64,000 nt of DNA from Halorubrum sp. BOL3-1 (lineage in GTDB: Archaea > Halobacteriota > Halobacteria > Halobacteriales > Haloferacaceae), in the NCBI RefSeq assembly GCF_004114375.1, contig NZ_CP034692.1, positions 2,170,001 through 2,234,000 on the forward strand, written 5' to 3'. The translations under genes and the position numbers were made by a program. Below, piece by piece: positions 37,806 through 46,076 of this stretch (position 1 is its first letter; each line of letters starts with the position of its first letter). Under the pieces are notes generated by a model. It worked only from the letters and a program-made list of their open reading frames with translations. It was not told where the DNA came from and searched no databases.

Positions 37806-38786
37806 TCACTCTCTCGTTCCGTCGAGCGCTCGCCGGAACGCTCGTCGATGGAACGCGACCGCCTCGTCGCGGTCGACCGGCGGATACCGCGGATTCGTCA
37901 CCGCGCCCCCGACGTCGACGACGGCGCTCGCGACGGCCGCTGCGCGGTGCGCGCGCCCGACCGGCGGCAGCGAGGTGACCGACTCGTAGCCGTCGCGGAA
38001 CGCCCGACGGAGCGGCTCTGTCTCTGTCGCCGGCACGTACCAGTCGACGACGAGGTGCTCCGCCTTCGCGACCGACACGCCCGGCGGCGCGGAGAGCGGC
38101 GCCTCCCAGTCGAGGACGGCCGTCACCGCGCCGCCCGTGGCGAGCGCGTTCCCGGGACGGAAGTCCCACGGGAACAGCCGCGGCGCGGCGTCTGTCCCGG
38201 TCGACTCCCGAAGGGCGTCGTCGATCGGGGCGCGCAGGTCGTCGAACTCCGACGGGAGCCGCTCCGCGTGTCGCTCCCCGAACCGCCGGACCCAGCGCTT
38301 GGCGTCGACCGGTCTCCGGACGAACAGCGGGGAATCACTCCCGAGAACCGACTCCGCACCCTCCGGCCCGCCGACCGCGAGTCGCCCGCAGCCGGAGAAC
38401 GGAAACGCCTCGTGGACCTCGGCGAGGTACCGTCCGAGCGCCCGCGCTATCTCTCGCCGGTCCGCCGGACCGAGGTCGACGAACGCCCCGTGGAGGTCGA
38501 GTCCCTCGATCAAGGGCGTGACCATCCATCCCGTTCCGTCGACGGTACCCTCACCGATTGGACGAGGGACGGGAACGCCCGTTCGCCCGCTGACCGCCGC
38601 CAGCAGCGTCGCCTCGGTCCGGGTCGCTTCCGGCGTCGCGGAGTACTGAACGACGACCGGGTCGGCCGCGTCGAACCGTACCACCTCCGTCCGCTTTCGG
38701 TTCCCGCGCCCCATCGCCTTGACGCTCGTCGGCGTCGCTCCCGGGCGCGCCTCGCCGAGGGCCCGCTCGCGGACCGCGTCGCTCAC
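37806..38786 (-). CDS. Aminoglycoside phosphotransferase-like kinase (APH family)
   Basis: 326 residues. Kinase-like APH fold: Lys/Glu lobe VVRFDAADPVVVQYS..., hinge region WMVTPLIEGLDLHGAF, catalytic loop FPWDFRPGNAL (Asp and Asn; the usual His before Asp is Trp), and the DFG equivalent AVLDWEAPL. The true substrate is unlikely to be an antibiotic; homologues act on small molecules such as choline, homoserine or fructosamine. The start overlaps the HAD gene stop by 4 nt, so the two are coupled, perhaps as kinase and phosphatase of one metabolite. Confidence 0.85.
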   Translation of the reverse strand: MSDAVRERALGEARPGATPTSVKAMGRGNRKRTEVVRFDAADPVVVQYSATPEATRTEATLLAAVSGRTGVPVPRPIGEGTVDGTGWMVTPLIEGLDLHGAFVDLGPADRREIARALGRYLAEVHEAFPFSGCGRLAVGGPEGAESVLGSDSPLFVRRPVDAKRWVRRFGERHAERLPSEFDDLRAPIDDALRESTGTDAAPRLFPWDFRPGNALATGGAVTAVLDWEAPLSAPPGVSVAKAEHLVVDWYVPATETEPLRRAFRDGYESVTSLPPVGRAHRAAAVASAVVDVGGAVTNPRYPPVDRDEAVAFHRRAFRRALDGTRE

Positions 38787-39484
38787 GGGTCCGACTCCGC
38801 TCCGGCTCCGGGCTCGCGCCTCAGGAGCGCGGCGAGTTCGTCCAGCGAGTCGAGGACGTAGTCCGGTCGATACGGGGTCGCCGCGTCGTCCGGGTCGGCC
38901 CGCAGCCAGGCCGACCGAAGCCCGGCGTTGTGCGCGCCGGCGACGTCGTACGAGAGAGAGTTTCCGACGTACAGCGTCTCCTCCGGGTTAACAGACAGGG
39001 CGGCCGTCAGGCGCTCGAACGGCTCCGCGTGGGGCTTCCGGCGCGGCAGGTCGCCGGCGTACACGACGGCGTCGACGCGGTCGTCGAGACCGAGCGCCTC
39101 GACTTTCGTCCGCTGTCGCCGCTCGGGACCGTTCGTGAGGATCCCCACGGGACCCGTCGCCGCCGCGACTGACAGCGCGTCGACCGCTCCCGGGAGGTAC
39201 GCCACTCGCGAGCCGTCCGCGACCGCCTCGAACGCCTCAGCGAGCGCGACCGGGTCGACGTCGCGGCCGTGTTGGGCCGCCACGCGCGCGAATCCCGCTC
39301 CGAGGTAGCCGACGCGGTCGTCCGGGTCCGGCGCTCCGTCGAGGGCGGCCCACAGCTCGTCCGGCTCCCCGAACGGCTCGACGCCCGCCGCCTCGAACGC
39401 CCGGCGGTACAACGCGGTCACGTCGCCGTCGTGGCGGCACAGCGTGTCGTCGAGGTCGAACGCGACCGCCACGAGCCGGCTCAT
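38783..39484 (-). CDS. HAD-superfamily phosphatase
   Basis: 233 residues from ATG 39484; the open frame is longer but homologous sequence starts at SRLVAVAFDLDDTL. Motif I DLDDTLC (nucleophile Asp), motif II GILTNGPE, motif III Lys in RRKPHAEPFERL, motif IV YVGNSLSYDVAGAHNAGLRSAWL. This is a subfamily IA phosphoglycolate-phosphatase-like hydrolase. Its substrate cannot be deduced. It is first in a two-gene operon with the APH-like kinase. Confidence 0.9.
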   Translation of the reverse strand: MSRLVAVAFDLDDTLCRHDGDVTALYRRAFEAAGVEPFGEPDELWAALDGAPDPDDRVGYLGAGFARVAAQHGRDVDPVALAEAFEAVADGSRVAYLPGAVDALSVAAATGPVGILTNGPERRQRTKVEALGLDDRVDAVVYAGDLPRRKPHAEPFERLTAALSVNPEETLYVGNSLSYDVAGAHNAGLRSAWLRADPDDAATPYRPDYVLDSLDELAALLRREPGAGAESDP

Positions 39485-39715
39485 ACGAGATCGGAGGCGC
39501 CGCGCGGCGAAGTCCGTTTCGGCGACGCGCCCGTACACCCGACGACTCCCGACCCCGAGGCCACCCGCGACTGCGAGACGTGCGGCGCGACCGTCGCCGT
39601 CGCTCTCACCGCTGCTGTCGCTTGCGGGGAGCATTCTCTCGAATACCACCACTACTATCTAAATAATTGAGCGAAGACAAATTATTTAATTCGTGCGTCG
39701 CAAGAGTAGAGAGCG
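39485..39715. other. Boundary between core DNA and the AT-richer patch
   Basis: No gene. Base composition falls abruptly near 39645-39700 (TATCTAAATAATTGAGC...ATTATTTAATTCG). TTATTTAATT at about 39683-39692 is a plausible promoter for the HTH gene at 39716 (about 25-30 nt upstream). Confidence 0.5.
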
Positions 39716-40255
39716 ATGGCCGAATCGAATTCGGAATCATGGACGGAGAGTATGAGCGGGCGTGAGCGGGTCCGGCACGTCGTAGAGCTGCTGACCGAGC
39801 CGACGCCGGTACAGGAGATCGCTGATCGGGCGGAGGTATCGCGCGCGACGACCGACGACGAACTCCGGCGACTGCGGAGTGACGACTGGGTCACGGAAAC
39901 GAGCGTTGACGGGATGAAGGCGTACGATCTGAATCCCGTGCGGATGCTCTTTGACGAAGTGACGGACCTGATCGAGGCCCACTCGCGTGACGAACTGGAG
40001 AGCCAGCTCACAGAGCTAAAGGAGGAGCAGGAAGAGCTGGCGACAGAGTACGACGTCAGTTCACTTGACGAGTTCCGGGAGCAACTCGCTGACGAGGAAC
40101 TCTCGGCTGCGGAGCTTCGTGAGCGTCGCAATGTCATTGCTACGTGGGAGGCGATCAACACGGAACTCGCGCTCGTGAAGCACGCCCTTCAGCTGTATGA
40201 TGATGTGATTGAGCTCTCTTCACCGCGGACTGACTCTCTCTCGACACTCGCCTGA
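39716..40255 (+). CDS. Winged-HTH protein, possible antitoxin
   Basis: 179 residues. An N-terminal winged helix-turn-helix (RERVRHVVELLTEPTPVQEIADRAEVSRATTDDELRRLRSDDWVTETSVDGMKAYDLNPVRM, residues about 16-76) is followed by a long charged helical segment (about 85-135, rich in Glu and Leu) and a C-terminal helical part. The tail ends in Ser-rich SSPRTDSLSTLA. It overlaps the next gene by one base (TGATG). DNA-binding autoregulator of the pair is the simplest reading. Lower G+C than its neighbours and the nearby tRNA duplications suggest acquisition by transfer. Confidence 0.75.
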   Translation: MAESNSESWTESMSGRERVRHVVELLTEPTPVQEIADRAEVSRATTDDELRRLRSDDWVTETSVDGMKAYDLNPVRMLFDEVTDLIEAHSRDELESQLTELKEEQEELATEYDVSSLDEFREQLADEELSAAELRERRNVIATWEAINTELALVKHALQLYDDVIELSSPRTDSLSTLA

Positions 40256-40764
40256 TGGTTGTCTTCCTCGCTAACCGGGCGAACTTGCAGAGCAAGCGGC
40301 TCCACGATAGAGCCCAGAACCGGCTCAGCGGTGAGTTCGAGAACGTTCGACGACGGCGTGCTGAACCGCGTGAGGCCGGCCCGTACCGGGTCGTCGCCGA
40401 GGTAGACCCACGGCAGTTCCTCGGTGGCGACGAGTACCCGGTGACAACAGCGCGCGTCGAGATCGGCGTTCAACTCCAGACTGGTGAGCCACACGAGTAT
40501 TACTGGTTCAACTGGATCGAGCCAGACCGGAGTCTGCTAGTAGGCTGGCACCAGGACGACACGCACGACGACCTCGGCCCGGTTCATCTACAGGTCAACG
40601 ACGGCGCGACGCCCGTCGCGCACGAACCAGCGCAGTTCATCGACTCACATCCGCTGGATGTCGTCGAGCGCAGACTCAATTCGCTTCGAGACGCGATCCT
40701 CGCTGTCAAGTGGGAACAGGGACGACCTGTCGGACTCGATTCCGCCGCCACAGGACGTGAGTAG
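40255..40764 (+). CDS. TumE/DUF6516-like protein, possible toxin
   Basis: 169 residues. The central part YRVVAEVDPRQFLGGDEYPVTTARVEIGVQ, HEYYWFNWIEPDRSLLVGWHQDDTHDDLGPVHLQVND and the C-terminal HPLDVVERRLNSLRDAI recall TumE-type (DUF6516) toxins, which typically have an 'RWD...H....PHHxH' core and sit next to an HTH antitoxin. Here the His/Asp-rich 'WHQDDTHDDLGPVH' is the matching block. The N-terminus (MVVFLANRANLQSKRLHDRAQNRL) is basic and may interact with the partner. Identification rests on gene order and pattern, not on a strong match. It could be a regulator of other type. Confidence 0.6.
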   Translation: MVVFLANRANLQSKRLHDRAQNRLSGEFENVRRRRAEPREAGPYRVVAEVDPRQFLGGDEYPVTTARVEIGVQLQTGEPHEYYWFNWIEPDRSLLVGWHQDDTHDDLGPVHLQVNDGATPVAHEPAQFIDSHPLDVVERRLNSLRDAILAVKWEQGRPVGLDSAATGRE

Positions 40765-40997
40765 GCCCGCATTTTGGTGAGTTCTGAGCGACACCAGAGG
40801 GCAGGTAGTCACTCGTGTACCTGAACACGTACACAGGTACGTACGTGAGTACGTATTCGAGATACTCTGCGCAGTAACAACTGAGTGGATCGAAGTGCGA
40901 CCACAGTCGCGGCTTGCGGTCGGTAACTCGGGTACAAGAAACGCTGGAAAATCGCCCGCGCAGTACCGCAGGCATTTGAACTCTGAGTCTAATGTCA
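40765..40997. other. Intergenic region with GTAC-rich inverted repeats
   Basis: No gene. Around 40817-40855 GTAC recurs six times with inverted pairs such as GTACCTG ... CAGGTAC and ACGTAC/GTACGT. It resembles a structured or protein-bound region at the edge of the accessory patch. Confidence 0.4.
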
Positions 40998-41080
40998 CCT
41001 CCCCGATTTGAACTCGTCGAGACGGTCGACCTCGCGCCGCTCGGTCGCTGCGACTCGTCTGCTCAAATCGGGGAGGCGTC
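40998..41080. repeat. Inverted pair of tRNA-Phe 3' ends
   Basis: CCTCCCCGATTTGAAC (40998-41013) equals the T-arm/acceptor end of tRNA-Phe read as at 41338-41357. 41062-41080 (CTCAAATCGGGGAGGCGTC) is the same segment in the opposite direction. Between them is a 48-nt GC-rich segment. Integration at a tRNA 3' end normally leaves direct, not inverted, copies. Confidence 0.7.
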
Positions 41081-41169
41081 GTTTCTTCACCCGCTCGCTG
41101 CTCACGGCTCCGCCGTTCGCCACCGAGGGCTCCCTCCGGTCGCCCCCGCTGTCGCTCACGGGTTCAGAA

Positions 41170-41192
41170 CATGCCGCCTCCCCGATTTGAAC
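41170..41192 (-). repeat. tRNA-Phe 3'-end direct repeat (att-like)
   Basis: CATGCCGCCTCCCCGATTTGAAC repeats 41334-41356 exactly. This matches the distal att site expected after integration of an element into the tRNA-Phe gene (which reads on the minus strand). About 165 bp separate the two copies. Confidence 0.7.
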
Positions 41193-41206
41193 CACCGGAA
41201 GACTTC

Positions 41207-41272
41207 GCTGCGCTCGTCTTCCGAGCCCCCGCTCGCTGCGCTCGTCTTCCGAGCCCCCGCTCGCTGCGCTCG
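41207..41272. repeat. 28-bp tandem direct repeat
   Basis: Two perfect 28-bp copies (41207-41234 and 41235-41262) plus a 10-bp partial third (41263-41272). The unit begins GCTGCGCTCG and ends GAGCCCCCGCTC. It splits the second tRNA-Phe-like sequence between its T arm and its anticodon arm. Confidence 0.85.
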
Positions 41273-41277
41273 CGGGG

Positions 41278-41301
41278 AGGGGGACAGCTCGATCTTCAGT
41301 C
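41278..41301 (-). repeat. tRNA-Phe anticodon-arm fragment
   Basis: GGGGGACAGCTCGATCTTCAG... repeats the variable loop and anticodon-arm portion of tRNA-Phe at 41356-41379. With 41170-41192 it makes a second tRNA-Phe body that is interrupted by the tandem repeat and lacks the D arm and 5' acceptor strand, so it cannot be functional. Confidence 0.7.
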
Positions 41302-41335
41302 GGAACTCTCGAACCTGAACTGTGCGAAAAAGACA

Positions 41336-41409
41336 TGCCGCCTCCCCGATTTGAACGGGGGACAGCTCGATCTTCAGTCGAGTGCTCTCCCAGTCTGAGC
41401 TAAGGCGGC
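41336..41409 (-). tRNA. tRNA-Phe (GAA)
   Basis: 74 nt on the minus strand. Acceptor stem GCCGCCT/AGGCGGC with discriminator A. D arm GCTC-AGACTGGGA-GAGC. Anticodon stem CTCGA/TCGAG closes a loop with anticodon GAA. T arm CCCCG-TTCAAAT-CGGGG. It is complete and probably the only functional copy of the cluster. Confidence 0.96.
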
Positions 41410-41868
41410 TTACACTCGAAGTAATGCCGATTCGAGACAAAAGGATTTCGAAAGGCGGCGACCCGATCGCCGGACCGCCCTCGGCCTTCCCCTCGATCGC
41501 CGGACGACGCTCGTCGAAACCGAGGATTCTCCCGCGACTCGCAGGCGACGGAGACGAATCGGGGTAGCGCAACCGATCCCCCTCCGGCCGACGTACCGGG
41601 CATCGATGTCCGATCACGGCCACGAGGACGGTCCCCGACCATCACCACGAACGGCTCGACACCGCGGTCGACGAGCGGACCGCCGAGAGATCAGCGAATG
41701 ACGGGCCTGAGCGCCCGGAGAGGGTCTCATCGCCCGGACAGGGCGGCCTCATCGACTGGGAGGGACGACCTCCGGCGCCGCACCGACCGAGGTGTGACGT
41801 TTTTATGCGCCCGCGGCGAACCCGGTCACGAATGGACCGAGCACGTGCGCCCGTACTTCACCGGGGTG
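41410..41868. other. Region between tRNA-Phe and the methyltransferase
   Basis: No gene is supported. An open frame from 41698 runs into the methyltransferase but has no family sequence before about 41930. TTTTTATG at 41800-41806 is the probable promoter of that gene. Confidence 0.5.
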
Positions 41869-43050
41869 ATGTCGGTGGGCGCTGACGGCGATTCAGTTGC
41901 CGCGTCCGACGCCGCGAGCGACGACGCCGACGCGCCGGTCGTCGCCGGCTTCTTCTCCGGCTGTGGCGGTCTCGACCTGGGCTTCGAACGGGCCGGCTTC
42001 GACGTCGCGCTCGGGAGCGACCAGTGGGACCCGGCCGCCGAGACCTACCGCCGAAACTTCCCCGACGTGGCGTTCGTCGAGGAGGACGTCCGCGAACTCG
42101 ACGCCGCGGCGATCCGCGAGTCCGTCGAGCGGGCCGGCCACGAGGCCGGCGGGGTCGACGTGGTGATCGGCGGCCCGCCGTGTCAGGGGTTCAGCCGGCT
42201 CAACAACGAGCAGATCGAACTCGACGAGATGGAGAAGGACCGGCGGAACACGCTGTTCGAGGAGTTCCTCCGCGTGGTCTCCGCCCTCGAACCGCAGTTG
42301 GTCCTGATGGAGAACGTCCGCGACCTGATCAACCGGCAGACCAGCGACGACCGGTACGTCAAGGACCTCATCGTCGACGAGTTCGCGGCTCAGGGCTACA
42401 AGTGCGAGTACCGGGTGCTGGAGGCCGAACAGTACGGCGTCCCCCAGAAGCGCCGCCGTATCTTCTTCGTGGGTACCGACCGCGACGTCCCGATCCGCTT
42501 CCCGGAGCCGACGACGCCCGAGGGGAGCTGGCGCACCGCCGGCGAGGCGCTCGCGGACGCGAGCGACGACCTCCCGAACATGACGTACGCGAACACCGGA
42601 GAGAAGACGCTCGAACGCATCCGCCACGTCCCGCCGGGCGGCTACTACCGTGACCTCCCCGACCGGCTGAAGACGAAGAAGTACCGCTGCGACTGCGAGG
42701 ACACCGACACCTGCCCGCACGAGCCGGAGATCGTCAAGCGGTACGGCACGTACCTCCGCCGGCTCCACCCCGACGAGCCGTCGCTGACGGTGAGCACCAA
42801 CGTCTTCATCCACCCGACCGAGGACCGCTACCTCACTCCGCGCGAGATGGCGCGGCTCCAGACGTTCCCCGACGAGTTCGCGTTCGAGGGGACGAAGACC
42901 GACGTGCTGAAACAGATCGGTAACGCGGTCCCGGTCCGGCTCGGTGAGGAGCTGGCGCGCCAGCTCCGGGAGTACTTCCCCGAGGTCCGCGACGCGCCGC
43001 CGGCCGACCCCGACGTGTACGAGCAGCAGTCGCTGACGGACCTCGCGTGA
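41869..43050 (+). CDS. DNA (cytosine-5-)-methyltransferase
   Basis: About 393 residues from ATG 41869; GTG 41845 and GTG 41866 are alternatives compatible with the TATA box at 41800-41806. All C5 motifs are in normal order: I FFSGCGGLDLGFE, IV GGPPCQGFS (catalytic Cys), VI ENVRDLI, VIII QKRRRIFFVG, and X QIGNAVPV near the C-terminus. The target-recognition region (about residues 220-330) contains a Cys-rich insertion CDCEDTDTCPHEPEIVKRYGTYLRRLHPDEPSLTV with a likely metal knuckle. No restriction endonuclease gene adjoins, so it appears to be an orphan or regulatory methyltransferase. Recognition sequence unknown. Confidence 0.95.
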   Translation: MSVGADGDSVAASDAASDDADAPVVAGFFSGCGGLDLGFERAGFDVALGSDQWDPAAETYRRNFPDVAFVEEDVRELDAAAIRESVERAGHEAGGVDVVIGGPPCQGFSRLNNEQIELDEMEKDRRNTLFEEFLRVVSALEPQLVLMENVRDLINRQTSDDRYVKDLIVDEFAAQGYKCEYRVLEAEQYGVPQKRRRIFFVGTDRDVPIRFPEPTTPEGSWRTAGEALADASDDLPNMTYANTGEKTLERIRHVPPGGYYRDLPDRLKTKKYRCDCEDTDTCPHEPEIVKRYGTYLRRLHPDEPSLTVSTNVFIHPTEDRYLTPREMARLQTFPDEFAFEGTKTDVLKQIGNAVPVRLGEELARQLREYFPEVRDAPPADPDVYEQQSLTDLA

Positions 43051-43090
43051 CCGCCCGAAACGGTTGCCGTTCGCACGCCGAAAACGAAAG

Positions 43091-43161
43091 TGGGGCCGCT
43101 GAGAGTCGAACTCAGGTCCACTGCACCCAAGGCAGCGAGGATACCACTACCCCACGGCCCC
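43091..43161 (-). tRNA. tRNA-Pro (TGG)
   Basis: 71 nt on the minus strand. Acceptor stem GGGGCCG/CGGCCCC with discriminator A. Anticodon stem GCTGC/GCAGT has loop CTTGGGT, anticodon TGG. T arm CTGAG-TTCGACT-CTCAG. The frameshifted tail of the helicase reading frame enters this gene. Confidence 0.94.
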
Positions 43162-43222
43162 TCGCCTCACACTATCCGCATGAGTCGCTAAAGCGTTTCG
43201 TTCGCTCGGGACCCCCAGTCCG

Positions 43223-45282
43223 TCACTCCTCGTCGTCGCGCCGTTCGAGGTCCGCGACGATGTCGTAGGGGTCGGTCCCCTTCCGCACCGAATCGAGGAT
43301 GAAGAACGCCTCGTCGGGCGCGAGGAAGTGTCTGGTGACCCCCGACCGAGCGGCGTCGGCTCGAAGCCGTCGATGAAGTTCCACTCCAACAGCTTCCCGA
43401 GCGCGTGCTTCGTGGGTACCTCACCGATCATCCGGTCGTTGAGGCGCTTGGCCTTCTTGCCCGCGACGACGACGTTCGCGAGCGTCTCCTCGGCGGCCGC
43501 GGTCTCGTCGTAGTGGGTCCGGACGTCCTCCATCTCGCCTTTCAGGAGCGTGAACGCCACCTCGTCTTCCGTGCGGTCCATCGAGCCGTGATAGACCCCG
43601 TCGGGTTCGACGAGGAGGTAGACGCGGCCGCGGTCGTGGTAGTCCGGTCGGCCCGCGCGCCCGAGCATCTGGGAGAACTCCTGGACCGAGAGCCACTCGA
43701 TCCCCATCGCCAGCGAGTCGAATATCACCTGCGAGGCGGGGAAGTCGACCCCGGCCGCCAGCGCCGCGGTGGTGACGACCGCCGAGAGGTCCTGATCTCC
43801 GAACATGCGCTCGACCTTCTTGCGGCGGCCGTAGTCGAGTCCGGCGTGGTACGGCGCGGAGTCGTACCGGAGCTTGCGGCTGATCTCGTGGCAGCGCCGC
43901 CGCGAGTTCGTGAAGACAATCGTCTGCCCGCGGTACCCCTTCGACGACTTCGTGTCGAACTCCCGCTTGACGAGCTTGTCCGCTATCTGCGCCTTCTCGC
44001 GACTGTCCGCGAAGGTGACGTGGCGCTCGATGGGCACGGGACGCTCCTCGTACTCGATCAACGTCGCGCGGAGCCGCTCCGCGAGCCACTCGGGATTCCC
44101 GACGGTCGCCGAGAGGTAGACGAACTGGGTGCCGCCGTACCCTTCGTGGGTCTCCATGCGGTTCTCGCTGTAGTACTTCAGCCGCGAGATCAGCCCGTCG
44201 AGCCGGTGGCCGCGCTCGCCCTCCTTCAGGGTGTGGACCTCGTCGATGACGACGGTCCCGACGTCGCCCAGGTCTTTCCCGGTCCGGAGCGCGTGGTCGA
44301 TCCCCTCGTAGGTGCCGACGATCACGTCGGCGTGCGGGTCGAAGCGGTTGCCGTCGTCGTTCACCCGCGAGGAACCGACCCGGATGGACACGTCGAGTAC
44401 GTCTCCGTAGCGGTCCTCGAAGTCCTCGTGTTTCTGGTTGGCGAGCGCGACGAGCGGGACTAAAAAGAGCAGCTTCCCCTCCCCCTTCAGCGCGCGGTCG
44501 ATGCCGGTCAGCTCCCCGACGAGGGTCTTCCCCGTCGCGGTCGCGCTCACGACGAGCTGGTCGTTCCCGTCGAGCAGGCCGTTCCGCACGGAGAGGCTCT
44601 GGACGGGGAGCAGCTCATCGAACCGACTCTGAAGCCGGGCGGACAGCTCCGGACGGAGGTCCAACTTCTCGGTCCGGACCGGTGAGACGTCGTCGACGTT
44701 CGCGGACACCTCGTCGTACTTCGTGAGATCGGGGTCGAGTCCGCCTTGGAGGAGGCTCACGATCCGGTCTAAGTCGCCGGACTCGTACAACAGCTCCTCG
44801 AGGCGCTCCTCGGCCGCGCCCGTGAACTCGCCTTTGTACGACAGCTCTCGTTCCAGCTCTCGGCGGGCGCAGTCGCGGCAGATCAGCTCGCCGTTGTGTT
44901 CGACCGCGTCCTCGCTCGTTATCGGGCCGTATCGGCCGTCGCTCGCGCAGCGACGACAGGTCCGCACGGTGAGCGACTCCAGCTGGTAGCCGTCGAGCAT
45001 CGCCTCCAAGCGCTTCCGGCTCTCCGGAGCGGTCTGCTCGGAGATCCGAACGCGGTCGGCCGCCCGCGCGAGTTCGACGAACTCGTCCGGCTGACGAGGG
45101 TGGTCCTCACCGTCGCGGATCACCCGGAACTTCCCCGGACGTGGGCCCGCAGCGGTCTCCTTGAGTTCGAGCCGCCCGCGGAGGACCCGACTCCCGTCGC
45201 GGTCCGCGACGACGGTGTAGTCGCTCCGCGCCTCGTGGAGGAACAGCGTCTCGACCTCGGCCAGCTGCTGTGACACTGCCAT
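43223..45282 (-). CDS. Ski2-like superfamily 2 helicase with frameshift near the 3' end
   Basis: ATP-dependent DNA/RNA helicase. N-terminus (residues 1-110) unknown, then a zinc ribbon CRRCASDGRYG...CRDCARRE (about 108-141). RecA1 has ATATGKT (Walker A), DEVHTLKEGERG (motif II DEVH) and LSATVGN (III). RecA2 has VFTNSRRRCHEISRKL, TTAALAAGVDFPASQVIF and QMLGRAGRPDY (motif VI). At about 43340 a 5-G run breaks the frame. Adding one G gives LGRGVTRHFLAPDEAFFILDS... and a stop at 43223-43225. As read, the frame instead ends in a Ser/Arg-rich tail at 43147, inside tRNA-Pro. The intact core is close to Hel308 and its haloarchaeal paralogues. Confidence 0.88.
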
Positions 45283-45418
45283 GCGGTACGCGAGCGAGGT
45301 ATTTCAGGAGTTCGGCTCGGGGGGCTCAATCGGGCACCGCGCTCGTGTACGCGGCACCGCGGCTACGCGGAGCGGGCGCACGGAAAAGAACCCGCCTCAC
45401 GGACGGGAAGAGGAGCCG

Positions 45419-45949
45419 TTACGAGACGAGTAGCTTCTCGCCGCGGTCGACCGTGATCCGGCACGGCGGGGAGAGCTTGTTGTACGCGCGGCGGAACGCC
45501 TCTTTCACGACGGACGCCTGCTCGGCGTCGCAGTACGTCGTAAAGAGGATGTCGTCCTTGCTGAGCCGCGCGGCGGTCCCGACCGGCTTCCCGAACGCCT
45601 GCCGCATCCCGTCGGAGACGCGGTCCGCGCCGGCGCCGGTCGCCTGCTTGTTCTCCCGGATGACCTGGTGGGGGAACTTCCGGAGGACCATCTTGTAGTT
45701 GCCCTCGCCCAGCTCCTTGATAAGGTGGCGGTTCGCCGACAGGCGCGCGCTCTCCAAGGACCCGTGTCGCACCTGAAGCTCCTCCTCGACGCGGAGGCTG
45801 ATCTGGACAGGGTAGTCGTCCGGCTCCGTGGAGAGGTCGCCCATGTTGTGCTGGGCGACCTTCGAGCCGGGGATCCCCGTGATGTATTCGCGGCGGGTGT
45901 ACGACGGCTTGTCGATCGTCCGGTACATGGAGGCGGGTTTGTCAGACAT
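45419..45949 (-). CDS. rpl10e: 50S ribosomal protein L10e (uL16)
   Basis: 176 residues from ATG 45949; the open frame extends upstream but the family starts at [30 protein letters not shown]. Conserved blocks: [71 protein letters not shown]. It binds 23S near the peptidyl-transferase centre and is essential for late assembly. Monocistronic here, as in other haloarchaea. Confidence 0.97.
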   Translation of the reverse strand: MSDKPASMYRTIDKPSYTRREYITGIPGSKVAQHNMGDLSTEPDDYPVQISLRVEEELQVRHGSLESARLSANRHLIKELGEGNYKMVLRKFPHQVIRENKQATGAGADRVSDGMRQAFGKPVGTAARLSKDDILFTTYCDAEQASVVKEAFRRAYNKLSPPCRITVDRGEKLLVS

Positions 45950-46076
45950 GGCTACTTGTCCGATGTAGCCCGTGCTGCGGCGATAAAGCCTTCGATAGCG
46001 AGGCGTCTTCGCCGGCCCGCCGGGCGTCAGCGCCGGTCCGCTGCCCGACCGCGGGCGCGCCGACATCCGGTTCGGG

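Noticed and set aside
41170-41303. Second tRNA-Phe gene
   Set aside because: It lacks the D arm and 5' acceptor strand and is interrupted by a tandem repeat; only pieces of the tRNA are present.
43147-43345. Programmed frameshift in the helicase gene
   Set aside because: No known slippery heptamer or stimulatory structure was seen. A simple single-base loss explains the data.
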